A stretch of 64,000 nt of DNA from Clostridiales bacterium (GTDB lineage: Bacteria; Bacillota; Clostridia; Christensenellales; UBA1242): positions 253,026 through 317,025 of the forward strand of contig SVHV01000001.1 in the NCBI GenBank assembly GCA_015055605.1. Reading direction: 5' to 3'. The notes under the pieces are model-generated. The model had not been told where the DNA came from, made no database searches, and saw only the letters and a list, made by a program, of their open reading frames with translations. Shown here piece by piece: positions 35,111 to 43,859 of this stretch; within the stretch, counting starts at the first letter, position 1, and each line of letters opens with the position of its first letter. A program made the translations under genes and the position numbers.

Positions 35111-35563
35111 ATGGCTCGTAATTCAAGACAATCAAAGATACTAGAACTTATCTCAACAAAAGAAATTGAGACTCAAGAGGAATTAGTATCTGCACTCAAA
35201 GACGCAGAGTTTGATGTAACTCAAGCTACTATCAGTAGAGATATTAAGGAATTGGGACTTATAAAAATCTTAACTGATAGTAAGAAGTATAAGTACGCTG
35301 TTGTTAATTCACAAGTACAAGCTTTATCAAACAAATGCTTAAACATCTTTAAAGAGTGTGTAATCTCTATTAAGTCTGCAATGAATCTAACTGTAGTAAA
35401 GGTTATCAAAGGTACTGCAGGTATGGTTAGTGGACTAATAGACCAACTATCTTTAGCACAAGTCATGGGCTGTACTTATGGGGATGATACAGTTATGGTT
35501 ATATCTTGTGATCAAGATGATGCACATTTCGTTAAAGAGAAATTGAATTCGCTACTTAATTAA
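35111..35563 (+). CDS. argR: Arginine repressor ArgR
   Basis: ArgR is the hexameric arginine-sensing repressor of arginine biosynthesis genes. The 150-residue protein has an N-terminal winged helix (about 1-70) with TQATISRDIKELGL as recognition region, and a C-terminal arginine-binding oligomerisation domain with the GCTYGDDTVMVI motif (usually GTIAGDDT). Its own promoter carries ARG boxes. The argR-recN-spoIVB order is standard for Clostridia and Bacilli. Confidence 0.95.
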   Translation: MARNSRQSKILELISTKEIETQEELVSALKDAEFDVTQATISRDIKELGLIKILTDSKKYKYAVVNSQVQALSNKCLNIFKECVISIKSAMNLTVVKVIKGTAGMVSGLIDQLSLAQVMGCTYGDDTVMVISCDQDDAHFVKEKLNSLLN

Positions 35564-35580
35564 TTTGTTTCTTCTTTATA

Positions 35581-35613
35581 AAATACAATTAGAAATAATT
35601 GTATTTTTTTTTT
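35581..35613 (+). terminator. Rho-independent terminator after argR
   Basis: A perfect 11-bp stem (aaatacaatta / taattgtattt) with loop gaaa and a run of Ts. Confidence 0.85.
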
Positions 35614-35657
35614 GATTTTGATAAAATCATATTTGATTAATAATGTAAGGAGAGAGT

Positions 35658-37358
35658 ATGTTAGAGAGTATTAAGATTACTAATCTTGCCTTAATCTCTA
35701 AGTCATCAGTTCAGTTTAAAGAGGGTTTCAATGTTCTTACTGGTGAGACTGGTGCTGGTAAATCTTTAATAGTAGATGCTCTTTTGTTCTTAACAGGTAT
35801 TAGGGCTGACAAAACCCTTATCAAGTCTGGTGAAGAGTTTGCTAGAGTAGAGGGTGTTTTTTCGGTTGATACAAATAATCATACTCTTAATGATATTTTG
35901 TCGTCTGTTGATATTGAGAACGAGGGGACAATAATTGTATCAAGATATTTCTCTGTGTCTGGAAAAAATGAGTGTAGGCTCAATGGAGAGATTGTTACAC
36001 TTAATATTCTTAGGAAGGTTGCATCTTGTATTTTAGACATCTTTGGGCAAAATGATAGTCAGATTCTCCTTGATTCTAAAAATCATTTGAGTTTATTAGA
36101 TGAGATAATTGGAGAGAGTTTGGTTGATGATAAAGCTAAGCTTTCTGAAAATTTAGATAAACTGCATGGTATCAATTCGCAGATTAAGGAACTGGGTGGT
36201 CTAGATAAAGACAGGGAAAATAATATTAAACTTATCCAGTTTGAGATAGATGAGATAGATAATGCCAATCTTTATGATGGTGAAGAAGAAGAACTGAAAT
36301 CAAAACTTACTGTTATGCAAAATAGTGAGAAGATTTATGGTTCACTTAACCAGTCTATTGAGGTACTTGATGGTGAATATAATGTATCTAATATTCTAAA
36401 AACAGCTATCAATACACTTTCTTCTATAGAGCAGTATGATGATAATGTTTCTAAAGAAAAGGATAGAATATATTCTATTAAGTATGAATTAGATGATATT
36501 GTTTCAGACCTTAATTCTATGATTAATAATTTATCATATTCTCAAGAAGAACTTGATATGTTGCAAGATAGACTTTCTGATATTAAGGACCTAGAGCGTA
36601 AATATGGTAATACTATAGCAGATATACTTGCTCATAAGTTGGAATTGGAAGATAGACTAGATGTTTTACTTAACGCAGACGAAAAACTACTTGAACTAAA
36701 GTCGGAAAAAAATCGTATATTAAAAGAGATTTTTGAAATCTGTACATCTCTTAGAAATATAAGAAAAGCTGAGTTTGGGGCTTTTAGCGAAAGGTTAGTT
36801 GCTGAACTTAAAAAATTAGGAATGAAAAATGCATCTTTTGCTCTTTCTTTTGAAAATGATATAGATTTAGATACTATAGAGAAAGATGTTGATGAAAATG
36901 GTGCTGATAGGATAGAGTTCTTGTTTAGTGCCAACTTAGGTGTTGAGCCTAGGTCACTAACGAAAATTATTTCTGGTGGTGAAATAAGTAGGTTTATGCT
37001 TGCCTTTAAGTCTTTACAAACTTGTGGTCAGGCTAAGACCTGTATATTTGATGAGATTGACACTGGCATAGGTGGAGAAATTGGTAGAGTTGTTGGTCAA
37101 AAAATCTGTGAGATTTCTAGGAATAATCAAGTTATATGCATTACGCATCTAGCACAAATAGCATCATTTGGTGACCACAACCTAAAGATAGAAAAAACAG
37201 AAGATTCTGGCTCAACTATTACACGGGTTAAGCCTCTTGATGTAGAAGAAAAAGTTTATGAGATTGCTCGTATGATAGGTGATTCTGCAAATGATACAGC
37301 TATATCTCATGCAAAAGAAATAATTGCTCAGGCAAATAAGTTTAAGGTACTGAACTAA
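35658..37358 (+). CDS. recN: DNA repair protein RecN
   Basis: RecN is an SMC-like ATPase recruited to double-strand breaks. The 566-residue protein has Walker A TGETGAGKSLIVDALLF near residue 30, a long coiled-coil middle (about 150-370), the ABC signature IISGGEISRFMLA and Walker B CIFDEIDTGIGG. It has the Shine-Dalgarno aaggagag. A LexA-type operator was not evident in the short upstream gap. Confidence 0.96.
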   Translation: MLESIKITNLALISKSSVQFKEGFNVLTGETGAGKSLIVDALLFLTGIRADKTLIKSGEEFARVEGVFSVDTNNHTLNDILSSVDIENEGTIIVSRYFSVSGKNECRLNGEIVTLNILRKVASCILDIFGQNDSQILLDSKNHLSLLDEIIGESLVDDKAKLSENLDKLHGINSQIKELGGLDKDRENNIKLIQFEIDEIDNANLYDGEEEELKSKLTVMQNSEKIYGSLNQSIEVLDGEYNVSNILKTAINTLSSIEQYDDNVSKEKDRIYSIKYELDDIVSDLNSMINNLSYSQEELDMLQDRLSDIKDLERKYGNTIADILAHKLELEDRLDVLLNADEKLLELKSEKNRILKEIFEICTSLRNIRKAEFGAFSERLVAELKKLGMKNASFALSFENDIDLDTIEKDVDENGADRIEFLFSANLGVEPRSLTKIISGGEISRFMLAFKSLQTCGQAKTCIFDEIDTGIGGEIGRVVGQKICEISRNNQVICITHLAQIASFGDHNLKIEKTEDSGSTITRVKPLDVEEKVYEIARMIGDSANDTAISHAKEIIAQANKFKVLN

Positions 37359-37410
37359 ACTTACAAAATTTACCTGACTGATAGATGAATAATTTATAGT
37401 TATATTATTT

Positions 37411-37453
37411 AAAATACTTCTAAGTTTAGACATATTCTAAAAAGGAGTATTTT
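37411..37453 (+). promoter_or_regulatory. Terminator-like hairpin containing the spoIVB ribosome-binding site
   Basis: aaaatacttc (37411-37420) pairs with ggagtatttt (37444-37453), ten pairs with one G-U, a 23-base loop and trailing Ts. The right arm includes most of the spoIVB Shine-Dalgarno aaggag (37442-37447). The structure could terminate recN transcripts and also hide the spoIVB ribosome site on read-through RNA. Confidence 0.5.
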
Positions 37454-37456
37454 TTT

Positions 37457-38659
37457 ATGAGCAAAATAAAAAAACTGTTGCTGGTAATTACAATATTTCT
37501 TTTTTTAATGTTTTCAATATGTTTTCCATACCAGATTATAAGTGATTATCAAGACGGAATGTTTGTTACCGAAGAGGAGCTTGATACTATTTTAGAAAAT
37601 AATCTAGTTGTTTCATCTCGTATCATTAATGTTTCTGCTGACTCTGAAGACAAATATAATGAGTATACAATCAAATATAAACTTTTTAATTTGTTTGATA
37701 TTAAAAAACTAAAAGTTAATGTAATTGAGCCTGATAGATTTTTTGCTGGTGGAGATAGTTTAGGCTTTTCTCTATCGTCCAAAGGAGTTGTGTTAATTGG
37801 TGGAAACTATATTATTTCTGACAAGGGTATAGAAAGACCTTTTGAAGATAGTGATCTAAAAAGTGGTGATATAATTTTAAGAATAAATGATGAACCTATA
37901 AATAATGTAGAAGATATTTCCGATATACTCAAGAATCATAAAGGAGGAGAATTAAAGTTAGGTGTTGCGAGAAATAATGAAGAGTTTGAAACATATATAT
38001 CTCCTGCACTTGATGTTTTAACAAAAACCTACAAGTTGGGTTTATGGGTAAAAGAAGACGCTGTTGGTATAGGTACTCTTACTTTTATAAATGTTACTAC
38101 AGGTAGATTTGGTTCTTTAGGTCACGCTATTAATGATAGTGATAGTAATACAATCATAGATGTTAGTGGAGGAAATATCTATGAGGGAAAAATATTGTCG
38201 GTAAAAAGGGGAGAAAATGGTAGAGCTGGTGAACTTATTGGTACATTTAGTAAAGAAAATGTTATAGGTTCTGTAGATAAAAATTGTGAGTATGGAGTAT
38301 ATGGATATTTAGATGAGCCTAAAGAATATGTTTTGGGTAGGATGGCTACTGAGATAGGTGGTAGGGTATCTGTCACACCTGGTAGTGCAAAAATATTATC
38401 GTGTATAGATGGACAAAATATAGAGGAATTTGATATTGAAATTATTAAGACTAATTTTCAGTCGTCTTGCAATGAGAAAAGTATGGTGATTCGAGTTGTT
38501 GATAAGGATTTGATAGCTAGGACAGGTGGTATAGTACAAGGTATGAGTGGTAGTCCTATTATTCAGAATGATAAACTGGTTGGTGCAGTAACACATGTCT
38601 TTGTAAATGATCCGACAAAAGGCTTTGGTATATACATTGACTGGATGTTAGAGCAATAA
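37457..38659 (+). CDS. spoIVB: Stage IV sporulation protein B (SpoIVB serine peptidase)
   Basis: SpoIVB is secreted by the forespore and triggers pro-sigma-K processing in the mother cell. The 400-residue protein has an N-terminal membrane anchor (about 6-27), a PDZ domain (about 110-185) and an S55 peptidase domain. The likely catalytic His is in GSLGHAINDSD and the catalytic Ser in GMSGSPIIQNDKLVGAV. spo0A, which normally follows spoIVB, is absent here; infC follows instead. Confidence 0.95.
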   Translation: MSKIKKLLLVITIFLFLMFSICFPYQIISDYQDGMFVTEEELDTILENNLVVSSRIINVSADSEDKYNEYTIKYKLFNLFDIKKLKVNVIEPDRFFAGGDSLGFSLSSKGVVLIGGNYIISDKGIERPFEDSDLKSGDIILRINDEPINNVEDISDILKNHKGGELKLGVARNNEEFETYISPALDVLTKTYKLGLWVKEDAVGIGTLTFINVTTGRFGSLGHAINDSDSNTIIDVSGGNIYEGKILSVKRGENGRAGELIGTFSKENVIGSVDKNCEYGVYGYLDEPKEYVLGRMATEIGGRVSVTPGSAKILSCIDGQNIEEFDIEIIKTNFQSSCNEKSMVIRVVDKDLIARTGGIVQGMSGSPIIQNDKLVGAVTHVFVNDPTKGFGIYIDWMLEQ

Positions 38660-38687
38660 AATGAGGAGAAAGATTTTCTCCTTTTAT
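38660..38687 (+). terminator. Rho-independent terminator after spoIVB
   Basis: A perfect 8-bp stem (aggagaaa / tttctcct) with a three-base loop, then a short T run. Confidence 0.7.
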
Positions 38688-38744
38688 TTATGTTAATAAT
38701 ATATATAATTGACTAAAGATAGTTAAAAATATTAGAAAAATGAC

Positions 38745-38773
38745 TTGACAAGGTAATAAAGAGAGTATATAAT
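38745..38773 (+). promoter_or_regulatory. Consensus sigma-A promoter for infC-rpmI-rplT
   Basis: A perfect TTGACA (38745-38750), a 17-base spacer and a perfect TATAAT (38768-38773). RNA should start near 38780. Confidence 0.85.
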
Positions 38774-38779
38774 AATTCT

Positions 38780-38928
38780 CGTAGTTTAAAGAAGAAGACC
38801 ACTTCTCACCCGTCGAATTTCGTTTTGGCGTGGTCAAAATAATAGATTTTTTCATTTATTTTGGGAGGTGGGTAAAGTTATTTGCTCACTTTTTTTATAC
38901 TATAAAATAATTTTGGGGGTACACCACT
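38780..38928 (+). promoter_or_regulatory. L20-type autoregulatory leader of infC-rpmI-rplT
   Basis: The leader has a gaccac / gtggtc stem closing a domain at about 38797-38835 with the cacccgtc segment, followed by an intrinsic terminator: gtgggta (38868-38874) pairs with tgctcac (38883-38889), then a T tract. Firmicutes infC operons are known to use L20-dependent attenuation in such leaders. That it applies here is inferred from position and layout. Confidence 0.6.
38866..38897 (+). terminator. Attenuator hairpin in the infC leader
   Basis: A stem of about 9 bp with G-U pairs (aggtgggta / tgctcactt) and a run of eight Ts, ending 32 bases before the infC start. Confidence 0.7.
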
Positions 38929-39441
38929 ATTAAAGAGTTACTTATTAATGAGCAGATTAAAGCTCAGCAGGTTAGACTTGTTGGAAGTCAAGGTGAGGCT
39001 TTAGGAATAGTTTCTTACAACGAGGCTATGGATAAGGCTGAAGAAGAAGGCTTAGACTTAGTTCTAATGTCACCAAATGCAGTTCCACCAGTTTGTAAAA
39101 TTATGGATTATGGTAAGCATAGATTTGACACAATCAAAAAAGAAAAAGAAGCTAAGAAAAAGCAAAAAGTTACTGAAGTTAAGGGTATGCAACTTAGTAT
39201 GAATATTGCAGACAATGATATGCAATTCAAGGCTAAAAATGTTAGAAAGTTCTTAACAGCAGGTGACAAGGTTAAAGTTTCACTAAGAATGTTTGGTAGA
39301 CAACTTGCTAATCCTCAGATGGGAATGCCTATCATGGAGAAATTTTACGAGATGTTATCAGATGTTGCAGACTTGACATCAAAGCCAGAAATTAATGGTA
39401 GACAAATTATTATGGTACTATCACCAAAAGGAACAAAATAA
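38929..39441 (+). CDS. infC: Translation initiation factor IF-3 (AUU start codon)
   Basis: IF-3 binds the 30S subunit and rejects non-standard start codons. Between the in-frame stop at 38908 and the first ATG at 39028 there is no ATG, GTG or TTG, yet the frame encodes the conserved IF-3 start IKELLINEQIKAQQVRLV. The start is therefore the ATT at 38929, preceded by the ribosome site ggggg. AUU starts are the classic autoregulation signal of infC. The product is 170 residues with the NAVPPVCKIMDYGKHRF linker region and C-terminal domain complete. Confidence 0.93.
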   Translation: MKELLINEQIKAQQVRLVGSQGEALGIVSYNEAMDKAEEEGLDLVLMSPNAVPPVCKIMDYGKHRFDTIKKEKEAKKKQKVTEVKGMQLSMNIADNDMQFKAKNVRKFLTAGDKVKVSLRMFGRQLANPQMGMPIMEKFYEMLSDVADLTSKPEINGRQIIMVLSPKGTK

Positions 39442-39463
39442 ATTTACAAGGAGATAAAAAATT

Positions 39464-39658
39464 ATGCCTAAGCAGAAAACACATTCAGGTGCAAAAAAGA
39501 GATTTAAATTAAAAAAATCTGGTCTAGTAAAGAGAAATAAAATGAACAGAAGACACATCCTTACTAAGAAATCACCAGACAGAAAGAGACACTTAAGAAA
39601 GGGTACTTATGTATCAAAAGCAGACGAGAAAAATATCAAAGGATTGCTTTCAGCATAA
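39464..39658 (+). CDS. rpmI: 50S ribosomal protein L35
   Basis: L35 is a small basic 50S protein. The 64-residue sequence [19 protein letters not shown] with [19 protein letters not shown] matches the family closely. It lies between infC and rplT in the canonical operon, with the Shine-Dalgarno aaggaga. Confidence 0.97.
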   Translation: MPKQKTHSGAKKRFKLKKSGLVKRNKMNRRHILTKKSPDRKRHLRKGTYVSKADEKNIKGLLSA

Positions 39659-39676
39659 CAGAGGAGGAGAAGACTT

Positions 39677-40033
39677 ATGAGAATTAAAAGAAGTGTAAAC
39701 GCATTAAAGAAGAGAAGAAAAGTTCTTAGAAGTGCTAAAGGTTACTGGGGCGCTAGAAGCAAACTTTACAGAGTTGCTATGCAGGCAGTTATGAAAGCTG
39801 GCCAATATGCTTATGTTGGTAGAAGACTTAAAAAGAGAGATTTCAGACAATTATGGATTGCTAGAATCAACGCTGGTTGCAGACAAAATGATATGTCATA
39901 TAGCCAATTTATGCATGGTCTAAAGGTTGCTAATATCGACCTAAATAGAAAGGTTCTTGCTGATCTTGCTGTAAGTGATGAGAAAGCTTTTGCTAGTCTT
40001 GTTGCTACTGCTAAAACAGCTCTTGCTAAATAA
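39677..40033 (+). CDS. rplT: 50S ribosomal protein L20
   Basis: L20 binds 23S rRNA early in 50S assembly and in this operon is the known feedback repressor. The 118-residue protein has [20 protein letters not shown], the [20 protein letters not shown] core and the [11 protein letters not shown] end. It closes the operon before a strong terminator. Confidence 0.97.
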   Translation: MRIKRSVNALKKRRKVLRSAKGYWGARSKLYRVAMQAVMKAGQYAYVGRRLKKRDFRQLWIARINAGCRQNDMSYSQFMHGLKVANIDLNRKVLADLAVSDEKAFASLVATAKTALAK

Positions 40034-40050
40034 TTTAAGAAAAAGTATTA

Positions 40051-40086
40051 GTTAAGACAAGTATTTTTACTTGTTTTAACTTTTTT
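40051..40086 (+). terminator. Rho-independent terminator after rplT
   Basis: A 13-bp stem with one G-U pair (gttaagacaagta / tacttgttttaac), loop tttt, and six Ts. Confidence 0.87.
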
Positions 40087-40112
40087 GTAAATAAACCACT
40101 TTAGGATAAAAA

Positions 40113-40844
40113 ATGATTACTAGTAAGGATAATGATTTAATTAAATTATGTAATAAGATTAAACAAAAGAAACACTCTAGAGAAGAGCGTCTTTGTTTGG
40201 TTGAAACCATCAAATTAGTTAATCAATTATATCTAAAAGGAAAGTTAACCCATATTTTAGTTACAAGCGAAAAATATGATTTAGTTAGGAACTATAATAA
40301 GTGTGAAATTATAATTGTATCTGATTCTATTGCTGATTATTTGTCTGAAGCAAAGACAACAGACGGTGTATTTGGTATTTGTAAAATTATAGATAATACC
40401 AACTATGATTATTCTAGATGTTTAGTATTAGATAGGTTACAAGATCCTAGCAATTTGGGTGCGATTATTAGGTCTGCTCATGCCTTTGGTTATAATACTA
40501 TTTTTGCTATTGATTCTGTTTATCCTTATACATACAAAAGTATTAGGTCTAGTATGGGGTATGTGTTTGACATTAACTATATTGATACTAATTTAGATGG
40601 TTTATTAGAGTACAAAGAAAAATATAATATTTCCCTAGTTTCAGCCGATATGTCAGGAGAAATTGTTGACGACTTTGAACCTAAGAGTGATAATATTGCT
40701 ATTGTAATAGGTAATGAAGGTAAGGGTGTTAGTAGGGAACTTATGAATTTATCCGATAACACTATTAGGATTCCTATGGGTGATGATGTAGAGAGTCTAA
40801 ATGCAAGTGTTAGTGCTGGAATTATAATGTATTTATTAAAATAA
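40113..40844 (+). CDS. TrmH/SpoU family RNA 2'-O-methyltransferase
   Basis: This is a SPOUT-fold SAM-dependent 2'-O-ribose methylase of rRNA or tRNA. The 243-residue protein has an N-terminal substrate-binding domain and the three TrmH motifs: DPSNLGAIIRSAHAFG, VIGNEGKGVS and RIPMGDDVESLNASVSAGI. It occupies the position after rplT where Firmicutes usually have a YsgA-type methylase. The exact target nucleotide cannot be told from sequence. It is followed 13 bases later by yebC. Confidence 0.9.
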   Translation: MITSKDNDLIKLCNKIKQKKHSREERLCLVETIKLVNQLYLKGKLTHILVTSEKYDLVRNYNKCEIIIVSDSIADYLSEAKTTDGVFGICKIIDNTNYDYSRCLVLDRLQDPSNLGAIIRSAHAFGYNTIFAIDSVYPYTYKSIRSSMGYVFDINYIDTNLDGLLEYKEKYNISLVSADMSGEIVDDFEPKSDNIAIVIGNEGKGVSRELMNLSDNTIRIPMGDDVESLNASVSAGIIMYLLK

Positions 40845-40857
40845 AAGGAGAAGATTT

Positions 40858-41586
40858 ATGTCTGGACATAATAAGTGGACTAAAATTAAAAACGCTAAAG
40901 AGAAAAACGACCAACAAAATGCTAAAATGTTTACAAAAATAGGTAGAGAAATAGCTGTTGCTGTTAAATTAGGCGGCCCAGACCCTAACTCTAACTCACA
41001 ATTAAAGAATATTATTGCTAAAGCAAAAGCAATTAATATGCCAAATGATAATATCAATAGAAGTATTAAAAAGGCTAGTGGAGAACTAAATGCAGTTAAC
41101 TACGAGAGCATGACTTATGAGGGTTATGGTGTAGCAGGTAGTGCAGTTATCGTATATGCATTAACAGATAATAAAAACAGAACTGCAAGTGATGTTAGAC
41201 ATATCTTCGATAAGTTTGGTGGATCACTAGGTAGTAATGGTTGTGTATCATATCTTTTCAATAGAAAAGGTGTTATCTATGTTCAAAGAGGAACTGGAAT
41301 ATCTGATGATGATATGATGATGATTGCTCTAGATGCTGGTGCTGAGGATATTGCTATCGAAGACGAAGTATTTGAGATTTATACTACTCCAGATGACTTT
41401 GATACAGTTAGGGATAATCTTGAGAAGAGTTCTATCACTATTGCAGATAGTGCTATAGATATGATTCCTACTAACTATGTAACTTTACCAGAAGATAAAG
41501 TTGCTACATTCCAAAAAATGATTGATTTCTTAGAGGACAATGATGATGTTCAAGAAGTTTATCATAATGTAGAATTAGAGGACTAA
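40858..41586 (+). CDS. yebC: YebC/PmpR family protein
   Basis: This is a 242-residue YebC family protein. Members act as DNA-binding regulators, and some as translation factors that relieve stalling at prolines. The start MSGHNKWTKIKNAKEKNDQQ and the motifs NDNINRSIKKASGE and EGYGVAGSAVIVYALTDNKNR (here split) are diagnostic. It has the Shine-Dalgarno aaggaga. It lies upstream of ruvCAB, as in many bacteria. Confidence 0.93.
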   Translation: MSGHNKWTKIKNAKEKNDQQNAKMFTKIGREIAVAVKLGGPDPNSNSQLKNIIAKAKAINMPNDNINRSIKKASGELNAVNYESMTYEGYGVAGSAVIVYALTDNKNRTASDVRHIFDKFGGSLGSNGCVSYLFNRKGVIYVQRGTGISDDDMMMIALDAGAEDIAIEDEVFEIYTTPDDFDTVRDNLEKSSITIADSAIDMIPTNYVTLPEDKVATFQKMIDFLEDNDDVQEVYHNVELED

Positions 41587-41595
41587 TTGAAGTAT

Positions 41596-41627
41596 AAAAA
41601 GTTGGCAAAATTTTGCTAACTTTTTTT
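41596..41627 (+). terminator. Rho-independent terminator after yebC
   Basis: A stem of about 11-13 bp with one G-U pair (aaaagttggcaaa / tttgctaactttt) and a run of Ts. Confidence 0.82.
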
Positions 41628-41645
41628 GTTTTCTAAAACATTTGT

Positions 41646-41674
41646 TTGACTTGTTCTTTATTAGAAGATATACT
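41646..41674 (+). promoter_or_regulatory. Sigma-A promoter for ruvCAB-queA-tgt
   Basis: TTGACT (41646-41651), a 17-base spacer and TATACT (41669-41674). RNA should start near 41681, twelve bases before the ATG, so the leader is short. Confidence 0.75.
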
Positions 41675-41692
41675 AATAATTGTAGGTGAAAT

Positions 41693-42187
41693 ATGGTAAT
41701 TTTAGGTATAGACCCAGGACTAGCTATAGTTGGTTTTGGTGTTATAGAAAAAGGTAAATATAAGACAGAGGCTATAGATTATGGTGTTATTAGAACGCCT
41801 AAAGAAGACTCTCTGCCTATTAGACTTCAGAAGATATATGATGGTATGTGTCAATTGATTGATACCTATAAGCCTGAGCAGGTAGCCATTGAGGAACTTT
41901 TTTTCAATACTAATATTACCACAGGTATTACTGTAGCAGAGGCGAGAGGTGTAATTCTCCTTGCTTGTATACATAAGGGGTTAAAACTATATGAGTATAC
42001 TCCTTTGCAAATCAAGCAGGCTCTCACTAGTAATGGTAGAGCAGATAAACAACAGGTGCAGTTTATGGTTAAGGCTATCCTTAATCTAAAGGCTATACCT
42101 AGACCAGATGATGCTGCTGATGGACTAGCTGTTGCATTGTGTCATAGTCAAACTAATCTAATGTTGTCTGGTACAGATATTAAATAA
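41693..42187 (+). CDS. ruvC: Holliday junction resolvase RuvC
   Basis: RuvC is the Mg-dependent nuclease that cuts Holliday junctions. The 164-residue RNase H-fold protein has the first catalytic Asp in ILGIDPGLAIVGFGV, the Glu in VAIEELFF, and the two C-terminal Asp residues in PRPDDAADGLAVALCH. It is followed by ruvA and ruvB, its partners, in one operon. Confidence 0.96.
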   Translation: MVILGIDPGLAIVGFGVIEKGKYKTEAIDYGVIRTPKEDSLPIRLQKIYDGMCQLIDTYKPEQVAIEELFFNTNITTGITVAEARGVILLACIHKGLKLYEYTPLQIKQALTSNGRADKQQVQFMVKAILNLKAIPRPDDAADGLAVALCHSQTNLMLSGTDIK

Positions 42188-42204
42188 AAAAGGGTACTAA
42201 TAAT

Positions 42205-42795
42205 ATGTTTGCATTTATTTCAGGAATTGTTGAAGAAAAAGGTAATAATATTGTTGTTATTAATTCAAATGGAGTTGGGTTTGAATTAAATGTTAGTGAT
42301 ACAACTATTTATGAATTACCAGATGTAGGAAATTCTGCTAAGGTCTATACCTATATGGCTGTTAGGGAAGATGCTATTACTTTATTTGGTTTTGCTTCTA
42401 TGGAAGAGAAGGCTACTTTCTTAAAATTGATTAATGTTAGTGGTATTGGTGGTAAGGTGGCTATTACAATGCTATCTGCAATGCCTGTTAGCGCACTTAT
42501 AGATGCTATTTTAACTGAGAATATTAAGTTGCTGTCTTCTATCAAGGGATTGGGTAAAAAGACTGCAGAGAGGGTTGTATTAGAACTAAGAAATTCATTT
42601 GATGATATGCAAATTAGTCTTCTAAAGCCATCTACTACTATGGTTAATAGCTCAGCTATTGAGGAGACTATTGATACTTTAGTTGCAATGGGACTTACTA
42701 GAAATGATGCAACTCAAATAGTGAAAAATATAGCTAAACCAGATATGAAGTCTGAAGAATTAATTAAGCTTGCATTGAAAAATATGAATAAATAA
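42205..42795 (+). CDS. ruvA: Holliday junction DNA helicase subunit RuvA
   Basis: RuvA binds the four-way junction and targets RuvB. The 196-residue protein has the OB domain ([19 protein letters not shown]), two helix-hairpin-helix motifs ([17 protein letters not shown] and [20 protein letters not shown]) and the C-terminal RuvB-binding domain ([19 protein letters not shown]). The ribosome site is weak (aagggta). Confidence 0.96.
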   Translation: MFAFISGIVEEKGNNIVVINSNGVGFELNVSDTTIYELPDVGNSAKVYTYMAVREDAITLFGFASMEEKATFLKLINVSGIGGKVAITMLSAMPVSALIDAILTENIKLLSSIKGLGKKTAERVVLELRNSFDDMQISLLKPSTTMVNSSAIEETIDTLVAMGLTRNDATQIVKNIAKPDMKSEELIKLALKNMNK

Positions 42796-42806
42796 ATTGG
42801 GTAATT

Positions 42807-43859
42807 ATGGAAGAAGAAAGATTTATAACATCAACCAAAAATATGAGTGAAAGTGAGGTCGAAAATACTCTTAGACCTACCACTATGAACGATTATGTTG
42901 GTCAAGAAAAAATAAAGAAAAATCTTAATATTTATATAAAAGCTGCTAAGAATAGGGGTGATGCTTTAGACCATGTTCTGCTCTATGGTCCTCCAGGATT
43001 AGGTAAAACTACACTTTCACACATTATTGCTAATGAGATGGGTACTAATATCAAAATCACAAGTGGACCTGCAATAGAAAAGGTAGCTGATTTAGCGTCA
43101 ATTCTTAGCAATATGCAAAGGAATGAAGTCCTATTTATTGATGAGATTCATAGACTAAGTAGGTCGGTAGAAGAAGTTCTTTATCCTGCCATGGAAGACT
43201 TTGCTTTAGATATTATCTTAGGCAAAGGTCCTGGTGCTCGAACTATGAGAATTAATGTTGAGCCATTCACATTAATAGGAGCTACTACTAAGGCGGGTAT
43301 GCTTACAGGTCCACTTAGAGATAGATTTGGTGTAGTATGTAGACTAGAGATGTATAATATTGAGGAACTTTCTAAGATTATTACCAGAAGTGCTAATATT
43401 TTGGGTACTCCTATTGATGAAGACGCTTGTTTAGAACTTGCGAAAAGAAGTCGAGGTACTCCTAGAATTGCTAATAGACTGCTTAAGAGAATTAGAGATT
43501 TTGCAGAGGTTGTTGGTAGTGGAACTATTACTAATGAAATTTGTAAAGACGCCTTAGAGGTCTTAGAAGTAGATAACTTAGGATTGGATTTTACTGATAG
43601 AGTATTACTTGAGACTATTATTGATAAATTCCATGGTGGTCCAGTTGGTTTAAATACTGTTGCTGCAGCTACAGGTGAAGATGCTAATACTATCGAAGAT
43701 GTTTATGAACCATATTTATTGCAATTAGGTTTTATCGCTAGAACACCTAGAGGTAGAGTTGTTCTTCCTAATGCATATAAACATTTAGGTAAGAAATTAT
43801 CGAAAAAGAATCAAGAATTCTTAAATATGTTTGTTGAAAGTGATGTTGAAGATGAATAA
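42807..43859 (+). CDS. ruvB: Holliday junction DNA helicase motor RuvB
   Basis: RuvB is the AAA+ motor for branch migration. The 350-residue protein has [19 protein letters not shown], Walker [21 protein letters not shown], Walker [16 protein letters not shown], the sensor segment [18 protein letters not shown] and the C-terminal winged helix with [18 protein letters not shown]. Its end overlaps queA by eight bases. Confidence 0.97.
   Translation: MEEERFITSTKNMSESEVENTLRPTTMNDYVGQEKIKKNLNIYIKAAKNRGDALDHVLLYGPPGLGKTTLSHIIANEMGTNIKITSGPAIEKVADLASILSNMQRNEVLFIDEIHRLSRSVEEVLYPAMEDFALDIILGKGPGARTMRINVEPFTLIGATTKAGMLTGPLRDRFGVVCRLEMYNIEELSKIITRSANILGTPIDEDACLELAKRSRGTPRIANRLLKRIRDFAEVVGSGTITNEICKDALEVLEVDNLGLDFTDRVLLETIIDKFHGGPVGLNTVAAATGEDANTIEDVYEPYLLQLGFIARTPRGRVVLPNAYKHLGKKLSKKNQEFLNMFVESDVEDE

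Noticed and set aside
39028..39441. ATG at 39028 as the infC start
   Set aside because: It would remove the conserved N-terminal domain, which is encoded in frame upstream from the ATT at 38929 behind a ggggg ribosome site.
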